A stretch of 64,000 bases of DNA from Salinimicrobium profundisediminis (GTDB lineage: Bacteria > Bacteroidota > Bacteroidia > Flavobacteriales > Flavobacteriaceae). Made by a program: the position numbers and the translations under genes. The notes under the pieces are model-generated. The model worked only from the letters and a program-made list of their open reading frames with translations, ran no database searches and was not told the DNA's origin. Location: contig NZ_JAPJDA010000011.1 of NCBI RefSeq assembly GCF_026241755.1, positions 42,732-106,731 on the forward strand, in the 5' to 3' direction. The number at the start of each line of letters is the position of its first letter. The first letter of the stretch is position 1. Below, piece after piece: positions 28,903 through 37,004 of the stretch.

Positions 28903-29298
28903 TTATTGTTTAACTAATATAGTGTTCTGAGATTGAACCCATGCAATTTCATCATTCGAAATTTTTCTAAATTCAAATTTCATCGTTTGCCCTGAACTAA
29001 AAATCAGGTGTAAAGAATAATAATCGGATGAAACATCTTGTTCGATTTCAACTTTCTGCCCTAATTCACGCGAATGGTTGACAAGATCCCCATAGCTGGT
29101 ATCCAAAAGATTTTGTAGCAGCACGACATCACTCCCTGTAAATCTAAAACCTACATCTCCTGTTATTGAACCTTCTGCTAACCAAGTCCCCTGTATCCAA
29201 TCTGGGGGATTAATACCATTAGAATTTACTTCATCATTATCTGAAGAACATGACAGAAAAATCATCGGTAAAAAGAACAGATAGAAAATTTTTTTCAT
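28903..29298 (-). CDS. Small lipoprotein of unknown function
   Basis: A 131-residue protein with signal peptide and lipobox (PMIFLSCSSDND), followed by a compact domain beginning PPDWIQGTWLAEGS, a lipocalin-like opening seen in many Bacteroidota lipoproteins. The mature part is rich in beta-type sequence (SLHLIFSSGQTMKFEF). It stands just upstream of the frameshifted lipoprotein on the same strand. No named family is recognised. Confidence 0.7.
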   Translation of the reverse strand: MKKIFYLFFLPMIFLSCSSDNDEVNSNGINPPDWIQGTWLAEGSITGDVGFRFTGSDVVLLQNLLDTSYGDLVNHSRELGQKVEIEQDVSSDYYSLHLIFSSGQTMKFEFRKISNDEIAWVQSQNTILVKQ

Positions 29299-29851
29299 AA
29301 AAGTTATTTTTTGTTTTAAACTATAATCACAAATAGCTTAAAAACGAGGTTCTCCTTAAATAAAAGACTCATATAGTGATATTCAAGATTTGGCACCTTT
29401 ACTCAGTGCAATAAATAAAAAAACAGTCCTTCATTATATCATTCGGCAAGAAGCTTTGAGAAAAACTTCCTCATAAAACTTTATTTTGCAGGCTGATATT
29501 CCATTTTCTCAAGTAGGGCGTATTGGAAGAAGAGAATTGAATACATTTATTAGCACAGCTTAAGCACTATCCAAAGCTGTAAAAATTCAAGCAAAAAACT
29601 TATCTAAATTTTAATAGAATAAATTTCCTGTATAGATACTAAAATTTTCTTAAACAAAAAAGCTCTTAAAAAAGGTATTTTTCAATTGTATTATAGGGAA
29701 CATTTCTCTTAAGCAGCTATTATTTTTTCTACTTACACAGTTTTTCTAGATAGTGTCAACAAATGTTATCGGTTACCTAAACCTTCAGGAAAACCAACAA
29801 AGAAAAATGCCATTTTTGACACTTCCTGCCTGACTTCTCCCAAACAAAAAA
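29299..29851. other. Non-coding interval of ~550 bp
   Basis: AT-rich sequence without a convincing gene. A short open stretch near 29490-29565 ends after a helix-turn-helix-like pattern (SQVGRIGRRELNTF) but has no start and is too short to call. An exact dispersed palindrome copy lies at 29803-29822 and a degenerate one near 29665. Confidence 0.6.
29803..29822. repeat. Dispersed palindrome copy, intergenic
   Basis: AAAAATG-C-CATTTTT followed by GACACT; the right outer arm matches the copies in the GHMP kinase gene and behind thrC. Confidence 0.75.
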
Positions 29852-29877
29852 CCGCCCCGGAATTTCTTCCGAAGCGG
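29852..29877 (-). terminator. Terminator of the TonB receptor gene
   Basis: A 9-bp stem (CCGCCCCGG with CCGAAGCGG, two wobble pairs) around an 8-nt loop, followed on the minus strand by a T6 run, 26 bp past the receptor stop. Confidence 0.75.
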
Positions 29878-29903
29878 CTATTTCTATTCCAGTTTATGTT
29901 TTA

Positions 29904-32360
29904 CTAGAATTTATAGGTAAAGCTGGCCGCAAAATTTCTTGGCGTTTGCGGATTGATTGTTGACCAACCATTATAGTATTCCTCATTAGTAAGGTTGTTT
30001 AGCTTCAGATTAACCGAAAACTTCTCTGCATTATAGAAAACTGCTGCATTTAGAACGGTATACGATGAAAGTGTGAAGGTTCCAAGATTTCTATTGAAGA
30101 TCATGTTCTCACCTGCATAGTTTCCTCCAAAACCAATTCCGAAACCATCCAGGTTACCGGCAAAGCTGTAGCTCGCCCATAGGTTCGCAAGATTTTTAGG
30201 CCCGGCAGTTTCAGGGCGTAAACCAGACTCTTCAAGTTCACTTTCATTGTAGCTGTAACCTGCAATTACATTTAACCCATCAACAGGAGTGGCGGTAATA
30301 CTGGCTTCAAAACCGCGGCTATACTGCTCTCCCTCCTGCACGTAGTAGAACGGCCTGTCCATATCTTCCATCACAATGTTGGAAACTTTGATATCATAGT
30401 AGCTAAGGCTGGCAGAAACGCGGTCTTTAACAAGGTTTAGCTTGGTTCCCACCTCCAGCTGCTTAGCTCTTTCAGGATCAAAGCTCACGGTAGTTGTAGC
30501 ACCCTCTGCAGGATTCCCCTGCTCTCGCGGATCAACATTGCTGAAACCATCCATATAGTTAACAAAAACTGAAACTCTTTCCAGGATTGGCTGATAAACA
30601 AGTCCGAATTTTGGAGAAAGCGCTGTCTGGCTGTTATTCTCGCCTTCAAACTGGTCAATTCTCAAGCTGGCCATAGCAGAAATCTTAGGAGTAATATTCA
30701 GCACATTAGAAATATAGGCACTGTACACTTCTTCAGTGATCGTAGAATTATTCAAAGCTACACCTGAAAGCAGGTTGTTTACCGATGCTTCCGAAAGTAA
30801 TCCGCTATCATTGTTCCTCACATAATTAGCGGGATCAAATCTGCCAAAGACGCTTTCATTCACATTCTGCAGGCTTGCATCGCCTATGTACACATTTCCG
30901 TTAGCGATATAACCTGAACTATTGTCGATAGTCTCCCTGTTAAAATAATCAAGCCCAACAACCATGCGGTTTCTCAAATCTCCAATCTTGAAATCTCCAA
31001 TAAAGTTCTGCTGAATATCACTGGTTAGCGTGGTAGAATTCTGATTATTCATGTAACGGGTAAAGACAAAACCTTCATCTAAATTGGTCACAGAACCTTC
31101 TACCTCTGTACGCCCCATGTAGAACCGTGTGGTTTCGTACAAATAGGAGTAGTAACCAAGAGATTTAGAAGAACTTCTGGAAAAGACTGTTTGAGACGTC
31201 CAGTTATCAGACAACTTGTATTCCATTTGCCCCTGAAGGCTGTAATTTGGGTTCTTAAGAGTTAGATCGTTGCTTGTATAAGAACGATTAGGGTCATAAC
31301 CCAATTCATCCATATTTGTAGCCTTTAACGGCGCGCCCCTGTCAAGAAATAACATAGCAGGATTGGTACTTTCAGAAGTATAGAATTCGGTGTTTATCAA
31401 AAATGACAAACGATTATTTACCTTATAGCTCAACGAAGGCGCCACAAAGAAAGATTCGCTGAAGCCAAGATCCTGAAAGCTATTTTGTTTGCGATATGCG
31501 GTGTTTACACGCAAAGCCACGTCACCATCTTCATCAAGAGGCATATTCACATCGGCTGTAACACGATTCATCCCGAAGCTTCCCATGGTGTAGGAGATAT
31601 TTCCGCCAAAGTAATCGTACGGCTTTTTTGTCACCACGTTTATCAACCCACCATAAGAGATAAGGCTGCTTCCATAAAGGGTCCCAGAAGGGCCTTTAAT
31701 GACTTCTATGCTTTCAATATTAGCAGGATCGGGGCTTCCATTGGTCAAACCGGGTAAGCCGTTGACCAAAGTAGGCTGTACGGCGAAACCTCTTATAGAG
31801 AAATATCCGGCGCCATCACTTCCCCTACCTGTAGATTCCCAGAGTTTGGTAATTCCGGGAGCATTTTTTAGGGCATCGTCAAAAGAAGTGATCACCTGCT
31901 GCTCCAGCAATTCTCCCGTTATAGTATTGTAAACCTGCGGGTTTTCAATATCTTTTAGAGGAAGTTTAGCCACATACTGACTTTTAGCTCTTGCAAAGCT
32001 GTTGATGTTAGCGTTACCGGTGATAATTACCTCATCCAGATCCTCTTCATTATTTCTCAAAATAACAGCAGGAATTTCAGTAGTTTGCCCGGCCTGAACT
32101 GAAAAAGCAAGATCTTTGTTTTCATAACCCACGTAAGAAACCCGAAGCGTATAATTTCCCTGCGGAATGGCTTTAATAACAAATTCCCCGTTCCGGTTGG
32201 TTTCTGAACCCAGGCTTGTTCCTAAAACATTCACATTAGCATTGGCAATAGGATTACCGTTACTGCTAATGACATTTCCTTCAATGTTTCCTGTTGCCTG
32301 ACTAAAACCAATTGTAGCCATAAGCATAAACAAAAACATGATGTAGTATTTCTGATGCAT
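29904..32360 (-). CDS. TonB-dependent siderophore-type receptor
   Basis: An 818-residue outer-membrane receptor: signal peptide, a carboxypeptidase-like regulatory domain (about residues 22-105), the plug domain (GITKLWESTGRGSDGAGYF, SIRGFAVQPTLVNGLPG, IEVIKGPSGTLYGS) and a beta-barrel ending NFAASFTYKF. The plug pattern and GGLINVVTKKP are typical of siderophore receptors of the FhuA/FpvA class. No SusD partner follows, which argues against a glycan receptor. A Fur-box-like dyad stands just before the start and a terminator after the stop, so it is probably a single iron-controlled gene. Confidence 0.9.
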   Translation of the reverse strand: MHQKYYIMFLFMLMATIGFSQATGNIEGNVISSNGNPIANANVNVLGTSLGSETNRNGEFVIKAIPQGNYTLRVSYVGYENKDLAFSVQAGQTTEIPAVILRNNEEDLDEVIITGNANINSFARAKSQYVAKLPLKDIENPQVYNTITGELLEQQVITSFDDALKNAPGITKLWESTGRGSDGAGYFSIRGFAVQPTLVNGLPGLTNGSPDPANIESIEVIKGPSGTLYGSSLISYGGLINVVTKKPYDYFGGNISYTMGSFGMNRVTADVNMPLDEDGDVALRVNTAYRKQNSFQDLGFSESFFVAPSLSYKVNNRLSFLINTEFYTSESTNPAMLFLDRGAPLKATNMDELGYDPNRSYTSNDLTLKNPNYSLQGQMEYKLSDNWTSQTVFSRSSSKSLGYYSYLYETTRFYMGRTEVEGSVTNLDEGFVFTRYMNNQNSTTLTSDIQQNFIGDFKIGDLRNRMVVGLDYFNRETIDNSSGYIANGNVYIGDASLQNVNESVFGRFDPANYVRNNDSGLLSEASVNNLLSGVALNNSTITEEVYSAYISNVLNITPKISAMASLRIDQFEGENNSQTALSPKFGLVYQPILERVSVFVNYMDGFSNVDPREQGNPAEGATTTVSFDPERAKQLEVGTKLNLVKDRVSASLSYYDIKVSNIVMEDMDRPFYYVQEGEQYSRGFEASITATPVDGLNVIAGYSYNESELEESGLRPETAGPKNLANLWASYSFAGNLDGFGIGFGGNYAGENMIFNRNLGTFTLSSYTVLNAAVFYNAEKFSVNLKLNNLTNEEYYNGWSTINPQTPRNFAASFTYKF

Positions 32361-32373
32361 TTTATATAAATTA

Positions 32374-32392
32374 ATTTAGACTAATTATAAAT
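32374..32392. promoter_or_regulatory. Candidate Fur box before the TonB receptor
   Basis: A 19-bp imperfect palindrome with ATTTA and TAAAT ends (ATTTAGACTAATTATAAAT), 14 bp before the receptor start codon. This resembles the AT-rich dyads bound by Fur-type repressors. It is inferred from pattern and position only. Confidence 0.45.
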
Positions 32393-32978
32393 AGAGCGCA
32401 AATCTAGGAAGCATAATCTAAATACAAAAGCTTATTTAAAACAATTACAAATAAAAAATACAGGCAAATACCCTAAACTGAAGAAAGTCAGTAAATTAAA
32501 AATCATTTTTTTTAAAAGGCCCTGAAGGCAGCTGATTAAGCCCACGGAAGACCTGTTTATACCACGGAAACGCAGATCTGTTGATTATATAGTGGATTTT
32601 TATCATGAAGAGAACTATTTTCATTTCTTCATAGGGCTGAAGTCAATTCACATCTAACCTAAATTTCATATTGATTTGGTAATCAATGGTTTTTTTGTTT
32701 ATATTTAAAAACTAGTTAACGAGTTAAGGGCAGAAGCGACTCCCTACAAGCTTTTGTCTGATTATCATCCAGACCTTTTTCGATTAAAAAATTATAAAAG
32801 TTTCTACTGAGTGCATTAGCGGAATATACTTTTATCTACAATATCAACTTTTTTAAGAAACTTTAACAATATTTTCTTAATATTGTGTAGTCATCTGGAC
32901 CTTCTGCCCTACCAGAAAATTTCCCGAGGAGATTATCCGGAATTCCGGTAAAATATTCTTTTTAAAACTTATTGTACA
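32393..32978. other. Divergent intergenic region of ~590 bp
   Basis: No gene. It separates the TonB receptor (minus) from the CsgG operon (plus). It holds a 10-bp inverted repeat, AGGGCAGAAG at 32727-32736 and CTTCTGCCCT at 32901-32910, about 165 bp apart, and AT-rich sequence that probably includes the operon promoter. Confidence 0.55.
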
Positions 32979-33911
32979 ATGAAAAAAACTCTAATGAGCC
33001 TTGCACTTGGATGCACCCTCATAGGCTGTACTGTGCAGCAAAAAGTGGTTCAAGTGGAACCACAAGTCATGGAAGTAAAGCAACCCGAGGCGCAGGGACT
33101 AAAACGAAAAGTTGCTATTGCTCGTTTTTCGAATGAAACTCAGTATGCCAAAGGAATCTTTTATGACAAAGAAAATGATCCAATTACCAATCAGGCGCTG
33201 GACATTTTAACCACCAAATTGGCTTCCTCGAACAAGTTTATTCTTCTGGAACGGCAGGAGATGGATAAAATCATGGAAGAATATAAACTTTCAGATAATC
33301 AGGGGCAGAAAGTAGGGGCCGATTATTTAATTATAGGTTCGGTCACTGAATTCGGGCGTAAAAATATTGGCGATGTAAATGCTTTTTCACGAAGTAAGAC
33401 CCAAACCGTACAAGCGGGCGTCAGTTTACGTCTGGTTGATGTTTCCACCGGCCAGATCATTTATTCTGAAGAAGCCAAAGGTGAGGCCGAAACCACGAAC
33501 AAAACCGTGATGGGTCTTGGGGAGCGCACAGATTATGACGCAACTCTTAGTGATAAAGCAATTTCGGTGGCAATTTCTAAACTAGTAGAAAATATCATTA
33601 ATAACTGTATGGACAGGCCCTGGAAATCTTATTTCCTTTCTTATGACGAGGATGGAATATTAATATCTGGTGGTGCCAGTCAGGGGATTAAAGTGAATGA
33701 CATTTTTGAAGTCGTTGAAAAAGGCAAATCAGTTAAAAATCCGCAGACAGGAATGATGGTCGAATTACCAGGTAAAACAGTAGGAAAAGTAAAAGTAATG
33801 TACATGGGTGGTGAAAGTCCACAGTCTCAATTCTCCATGGTTTCTTTTGTGGAAGGAGCGATTGACACCAGTACTCTGGACAGGTATTATATTAAAGAAA
33901 CGAAAATATGA
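32979..33911 (+). CDS. CsgG/HfaB family outer-membrane lipoprotein
   Basis: A 310-residue lipoprotein (lipobox LIGC) of the CsgG family: KVAIARFSNETQYAKGIFYDKE, LTTKLASSNKFILLERQEMDKIMEEY, and ADYLIIGSVTEFGRK are the family's conserved core, followed by SLRLVDVSTGQIIYSEEAKGEA. CsgG itself forms the curli secretion channel, but no csgA/B/E/F genes are nearby. The following genes are of DUF4810 and DUF799 type, a trio I know from Neisseria and other bacteria as a putative lipoprotein complex. It overlaps the next gene by 4 bp. Confidence 0.88.
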   Translation: MKKTLMSLALGCTLIGCTVQQKVVQVEPQVMEVKQPEAQGLKRKVAIARFSNETQYAKGIFYDKENDPITNQALDILTTKLASSNKFILLERQEMDKIMEEYKLSDNQGQKVGADYLIIGSVTEFGRKNIGDVNAFSRSKTQTVQAGVSLRLVDVSTGQIIYSEEAKGEAETTNKTVMGLGERTDYDATLSDKAISVAISKLVENIINNCMDRPWKSYFLSYDEDGILISGGASQGIKVNDIFEVVEKGKSVKNPQTGMMVELPGKTVGKVKVMYMGGESPQSQFSMVSFVEGAIDTSTLDRYYIKETKI

Positions 33912-34234
33912 AAAAAATGATCCTTTTATTTACTGTGTTTACAACATTAGGATGTACCGGCGTAAAAACCACCACTTCAGGTTTAGAAAATGAAGCCTTT
34001 CTTATTTTCCTGGGGAATCCGAAGAATTATGAATCTGGCGTAGAGGTAAGTATCGATGACAATACCTCCTTTTCAGCAGAAGTCCAAAAAGACCATAGTG
34101 ACAGACCAAAAGGAAAAGTATATGCCATTTCCACAGGATCTCATAACCTTTCTGTTCTCTATAATGGTGAGGTAATCTATCAAAAAAAAATATTTGTATC
34201 TACTCAAGAGACTAAAAAAATAAAACTACCATGA
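33908..34234 (+). CDS. Small lipoprotein inside the CsgG operon
   Basis: A 108-residue lipoprotein (lipobox near TTLGC). The mature part, SGVEVSIDDNTSFSAEVQKD and KVYAISTGSHNLSVLYNGE, reads like a short PEGA-type beta-domain. It is tied to both neighbours by 4-bp ATGA overlaps, so it belongs to the same complex or pathway. It is an addition to the usual CsgG-DUF4810-DUF799 trio. I do not recognise a named family. Confidence 0.75.
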   Translation: MKKMILLFTVFTTLGCTGVKTTTSGLENEAFLIFLGNPKNYESGVEVSIDDNTSFSAEVQKDHSDRPKGKVYAISTGSHNLSVLYNGEVIYQKKIFVSTQETKKIKLP

Positions 34235-34575
34235 AAAAAATAATTTTACTATTTAGCGTAGTCATACTGGCCATGTCCTGCAGTGCCCCCAAACAATTAT
34301 ACTCTTGGGAAAAATATGAAGCCGCCAGCTATAATTATATCAAAAACAGTGACGAAGCTTCCTTAGTGGCCCTGCTTGAGAATTATGAGAAAGTGATTTC
34401 AAAACAAAAAGGGACAAGAGGTGTTGTCCCCCCCGGGATACACGCCGATTATGGCTTTATCCTGATGAAAACCGGAAGATTAGCCGAAGGAAAAGATATG
34501 TTGGCTAAAGAAATACAGCTTTACCCCGAATCTAAAATATTTATTGATAGAATATTAAAAATGACCGAGTTATGA
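34231..34575 (+). CDS. DUF4810-type lipoprotein
   Basis: A 114-residue lipoprotein (lipobox AMSC). The mature sequence begins LYSWEKYEAASYNYIKN and contains RGVVPPGIHADYGFILMKTGRLAEGKDMLAKEI, the DUF4810 pattern: a short helical, TPR-like protein found next to CsgG-like and DUF799 lipoproteins. Coupled to both neighbours by 4-bp overlaps. Function is unknown; probably part of an outer-membrane lipoprotein assembly. Confidence 0.85.
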   Translation: MKKIILLFSVVILAMSCSAPKQLYSWEKYEAASYNYIKNSDEASLVALLENYEKVISKQKGTRGVVPPGIHADYGFILMKTGRLAEGKDMLAKEIQLYPESKIFIDRILKMTEL

Positions 34576-35264
34576 AAAAAGCCCTGTTTATCTTCAGTCT
34601 GCTTGTTTTAAGCCTAGCCAGTTGCAGTGCACCGAAAGTTGCTAAATCTACTGCCTATCAACAAATGTATGAGCAGGAGCCTTTGACAATTTTGTTGATG
34701 CCGCCCATCAACCGAACCACAAATGTGGAAGCCAAGGAATATTTTCATACTACCTTAAATGTTCCCCTGGCAAATGCAGGATATTATGTAGTTCCTCCAT
34801 TTCTGTCAATGGAGATCTTAAAGAAGGAAAGTGCCTATGATGCCGAGTTATTTCTGAATTCACCGCTAAAAACATTCGGAGAAATCTTTGGTGCTGACCT
34901 GGCTGTTTTTACGATCATCAATAAATGGGACAAGTCAGCCATTGGCTCCACTGTAAAGGTAGAAGTAGAATACATTATAAAATCCACCCGTACTAACGAG
35001 GTTTTATATAATAGAAAAGGAGAGGTTGTTTATGATACATCAGTCAGTACCGGGGCTGGCGGTGTATTAGGTTTGGTTGCAGATCTTGCAGTATCTGCCC
35101 TGAATACAGCTGCGACTAAATATGTTGACGTTGCCAAGGCCTGTAATTCATATACGTTTGGGGATCTCCCCACGGGGAAATACAATCCGAAGTTTAAGCA
35201 GGATGGGAATGAACTGGCTGGTCCTAAAGTATTCACGGTGCGCCTAAAAAGCGGGATGTACTAA
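34572..35264 (+). CDS. DUF799-type lipoprotein (GNA1162-like)
   Basis: A 230-residue lipoprotein (lipobox LASC). Features of DUF799 are LTILLMPPINRTTNVEAKEYFHTTLNVPLANAGYYVVPPFL, then LKTFGEIFGADLAVFTIINKWDK. The neisserial member GNA1162 is a surface-exposed lipoprotein with a TolB-like fold. It closes the four-gene ATGA-coupled operon. A short inverted repeat (CTGTCTAAAAG with a matching segment near 35410) lies in the following 195 bp. Confidence 0.87.
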   Translation: MKKALFIFSLLVLSLASCSAPKVAKSTAYQQMYEQEPLTILLMPPINRTTNVEAKEYFHTTLNVPLANAGYYVVPPFLSMEILKKESAYDAELFLNSPLKTFGEIFGADLAVFTIINKWDKSAIGSTVKVEVEYIIKSTRTNEVLYNRKGEVVYDTSVSTGAGGVLGLVADLAVSALNTAATKYVDVAKACNSYTFGDLPTGKYNPKFKQDGNELAGPKVFTVRLKSGMY

Positions 35265-35459
35265 GAGGACTGTCTGATTATCCACGATTAGAGCTGTCTA
35301 AAAGCTGTTAAATTATCATTCTGATTTTTTTTTAATCTTATTGATTTAATAATCAAAGTGAAAAGAACCTGAAGCGCCTGAAGTTAGGAGACAGGTAGAC
35401 GGGAAATGACTTTTTAGACAGTTTTTTGAACTAAAACCCTGTTAGGTATAAATTTAAAC

Positions 35460-36281
35460 ATGAAAAAATCTATTTCCGCCTTAGTTGTTTCACTATGTCT
35501 AAGCCTTTCTGCCTTTTCGCAGGAAATTGAAATTAGCGGACTACTTATTGACTCCGAAACCAATAATCCTGTTGAATTTGCGAATATGGGTGTGGTCAAT
35601 AAAAATAAAGGTACAGTTTCAAACCTGGATGGAAAGTTTAAGATCAAATTTCCTAAAGCCTTTGCAAGCGATAGCCTTACCATTAGTCACGTGAATTATC
35701 AAACGGTAAGAATTCCCATTAAAACCTCCAAAAACCTCGTGATTCAACTTCAGCCCAATGAAAACAAATTATCTGAGGTTATAGTGACTAACAGGAAGAA
35801 GAAAAATAAGAAAATAGGAGTTAAAAGTTACAACCCATTATTATGGGTGAGTACCATCTCAACTGAAATGGACGTTATCGAAAGTGCAAAACAAATTAAA
35901 ATTCCAAACAATAAAACTGTTAGAGTTAAAGATGTGAATTTTTATATGAGACGTGGCTTTGAAGCAGATAGTGCCTATATAAGAATAAATTTTTATGAGA
36001 ACCTGGACGACCGACCTGGAGATAGAATAATCTTCAAAAATATTATTCAACGAAAACTTATTGAGCAGGGGTGGGTGAACATTGACCTTACGAAATACTC
36101 CGTTTACCTTGAAGAGGACTTTTTTGTTGGAGTGGAAATCATACCAGACGCTAAAAAACCACGTAAAGTTTTTATGGGAGCTATCCTCACTAAAGGAAAT
36201 GCTTATATGAGAGGAAGCAGCCTGGGAAAATGGGAAGAAGTGGAAGGAGCACAATCAATTAATGTAGAAGTAGAGTATTAG
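35460..36281 (+). CDS. Secreted protein with carboxypeptidase-like regulatory domain
   Basis: A 273-residue protein: signal peptide (SLSLSAFSQ), then a CarboxypepD_reg-like beta-sandwich (EIEISGLLIDSETNNPVEFANMGVVNKNKGTVSNLDGKF) as in the N-termini of TonB receptors, here without plug or barrel. The C-terminal half (from about residue 125) has RVKDVNFYMRRGFEADSAYIRINFYENLDDRPG, a beta-rich domain common in Bacteroidota. It is likely envelope-associated; the function is unknown. It stands alone between intergenic gaps. Confidence 0.8.
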   Translation: MKKSISALVVSLCLSLSAFSQEIEISGLLIDSETNNPVEFANMGVVNKNKGTVSNLDGKFKIKFPKAFASDSLTISHVNYQTVRIPIKTSKNLVIQLQPNENKLSEVIVTNRKKKNKKIGVKSYNPLLWVSTISTEMDVIESAKQIKIPNNKTVRVKDVNFYMRRGFEADSAYIRINFYENLDDRPGDRIIFKNIIQRKLIEQGWVNIDLTKYSVYLEEDFFVGVEIIPDAKKPRKVFMGAILTKGNAYMRGSSLGKWEEVEGAQSINVEVEY

Positions 36282-36400
36282 GAAACAAAAACCAAGATCC
36301 AACTAATTGAAAATCAATAATTAATTTAACATGAGCTGAAATTATTAAATGCCAGAAAAGTATAACTTTAGATAATTCTTAATCATCAAAAATTTTATGC

Positions 36401-36709
36401 ATGAAAAAAATTCTTGTCTTCACTATAGCTCTCGCCTTTTTTAGTTGTAACTCTAATAATAACTCATCCTCAAAAGAAGATGCTCCCGGGATAGCTTCTA
36501 ATTTAGAGTTAGCTAAATACTCCATTGATAAAATACTGGAAGAGGCAGATTACTGGGAAAACCAACCAGATTCGCTTATAATGGCTCCCTACGGAACAAA
36601 ATGGAGTATTCAATTAGATTCTTTAAAAGCCAAAATGACTGAAAATGAAATACAGGAGTTTAATGAGTATGCCAGGAAGAAGTTTGACGAAAAATATTCT
36701 CAATCCTGA
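36401..36709 (+). CDS. Small lipoprotein of unknown function
   Basis: A 102-residue lipoprotein (lipobox AFFSC, then an Asn/Ser-rich linker). The mature part is mostly helical and charged (SNLELAKYSIDKILEEADYW and KAKMTENEIQEFNEYARKK). No family is recognised. It is monocistronic, with about 120 bp before and 295 bp after it. Confidence 0.7.
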   Translation: MKKILVFTIALAFFSCNSNNNSSSKEDAPGIASNLELAKYSIDKILEEADYWENQPDSLIMAPYGTKWSIQLDSLKAKMTENEIQEFNEYARKKFDEKYSQS

Positions 36710-36794
36710 TAATCAAGAACCATAGCAAACAATTAAATAACTAATCTTACTAAAACATAGTGTACAAACACTGCTACAGTAAGTGTAAGCAGTC

Positions 36795-36815
36795 TCCAAA
36801 AATGCCATTTTTGGA
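36795..36815. repeat. Dispersed palindrome copy, intergenic
   Basis: A 21-bp perfect odd palindrome, arms TCCAAAAATG and CATTTTTGGA around one C, 86 bp after a lipoprotein stop. No clear T run follows. Confidence 0.8.
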
Positions 36816-36891
36816 ACCTTTTTTTAAGGTAGAATTTCCTCCGGTTTCCATCTCCTCAATTAGGTTTTTATTGTAATTTTAGAGTGCTGAT

Positions 36892-36911
36892 CAATGTGGT
36901 AATACACATTG
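36892..36911. promoter_or_regulatory. Candidate operator dyad before the ferric-reductase-like gene
   Basis: A 7-bp dyad, CAATGTG-N6-CACATTG, about 94 bp before the start codon. A second palindrome, CAGCAGTACTGCTG, lies at 36958-36971. Either could bind a dimeric regulator; no known box is matched. Confidence 0.35.
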
Positions 36912-37004
36912 GTTTTTACAAGAATCCTTCCACCCTTTCAGGACATCTTAGAAACAGCAGCAGTACTGCTGTGCATTAGTATGAAAATCACTAAGCTATA
37001 AGAT

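Noticed and set aside
29490..29565. Remnant of an excisionase-like helix-turn-helix gene
   Set aside because: The similarity is limited to about 15 residues, there is no start codon and no flanking mobile-element signature.
32979..33911. Curli secretion system
   Set aside because: Only a CsgG-like protein is present; csgA, csgB, csgE and csgF are missing and the neighbours are DUF4810/DUF799 lipoproteins.
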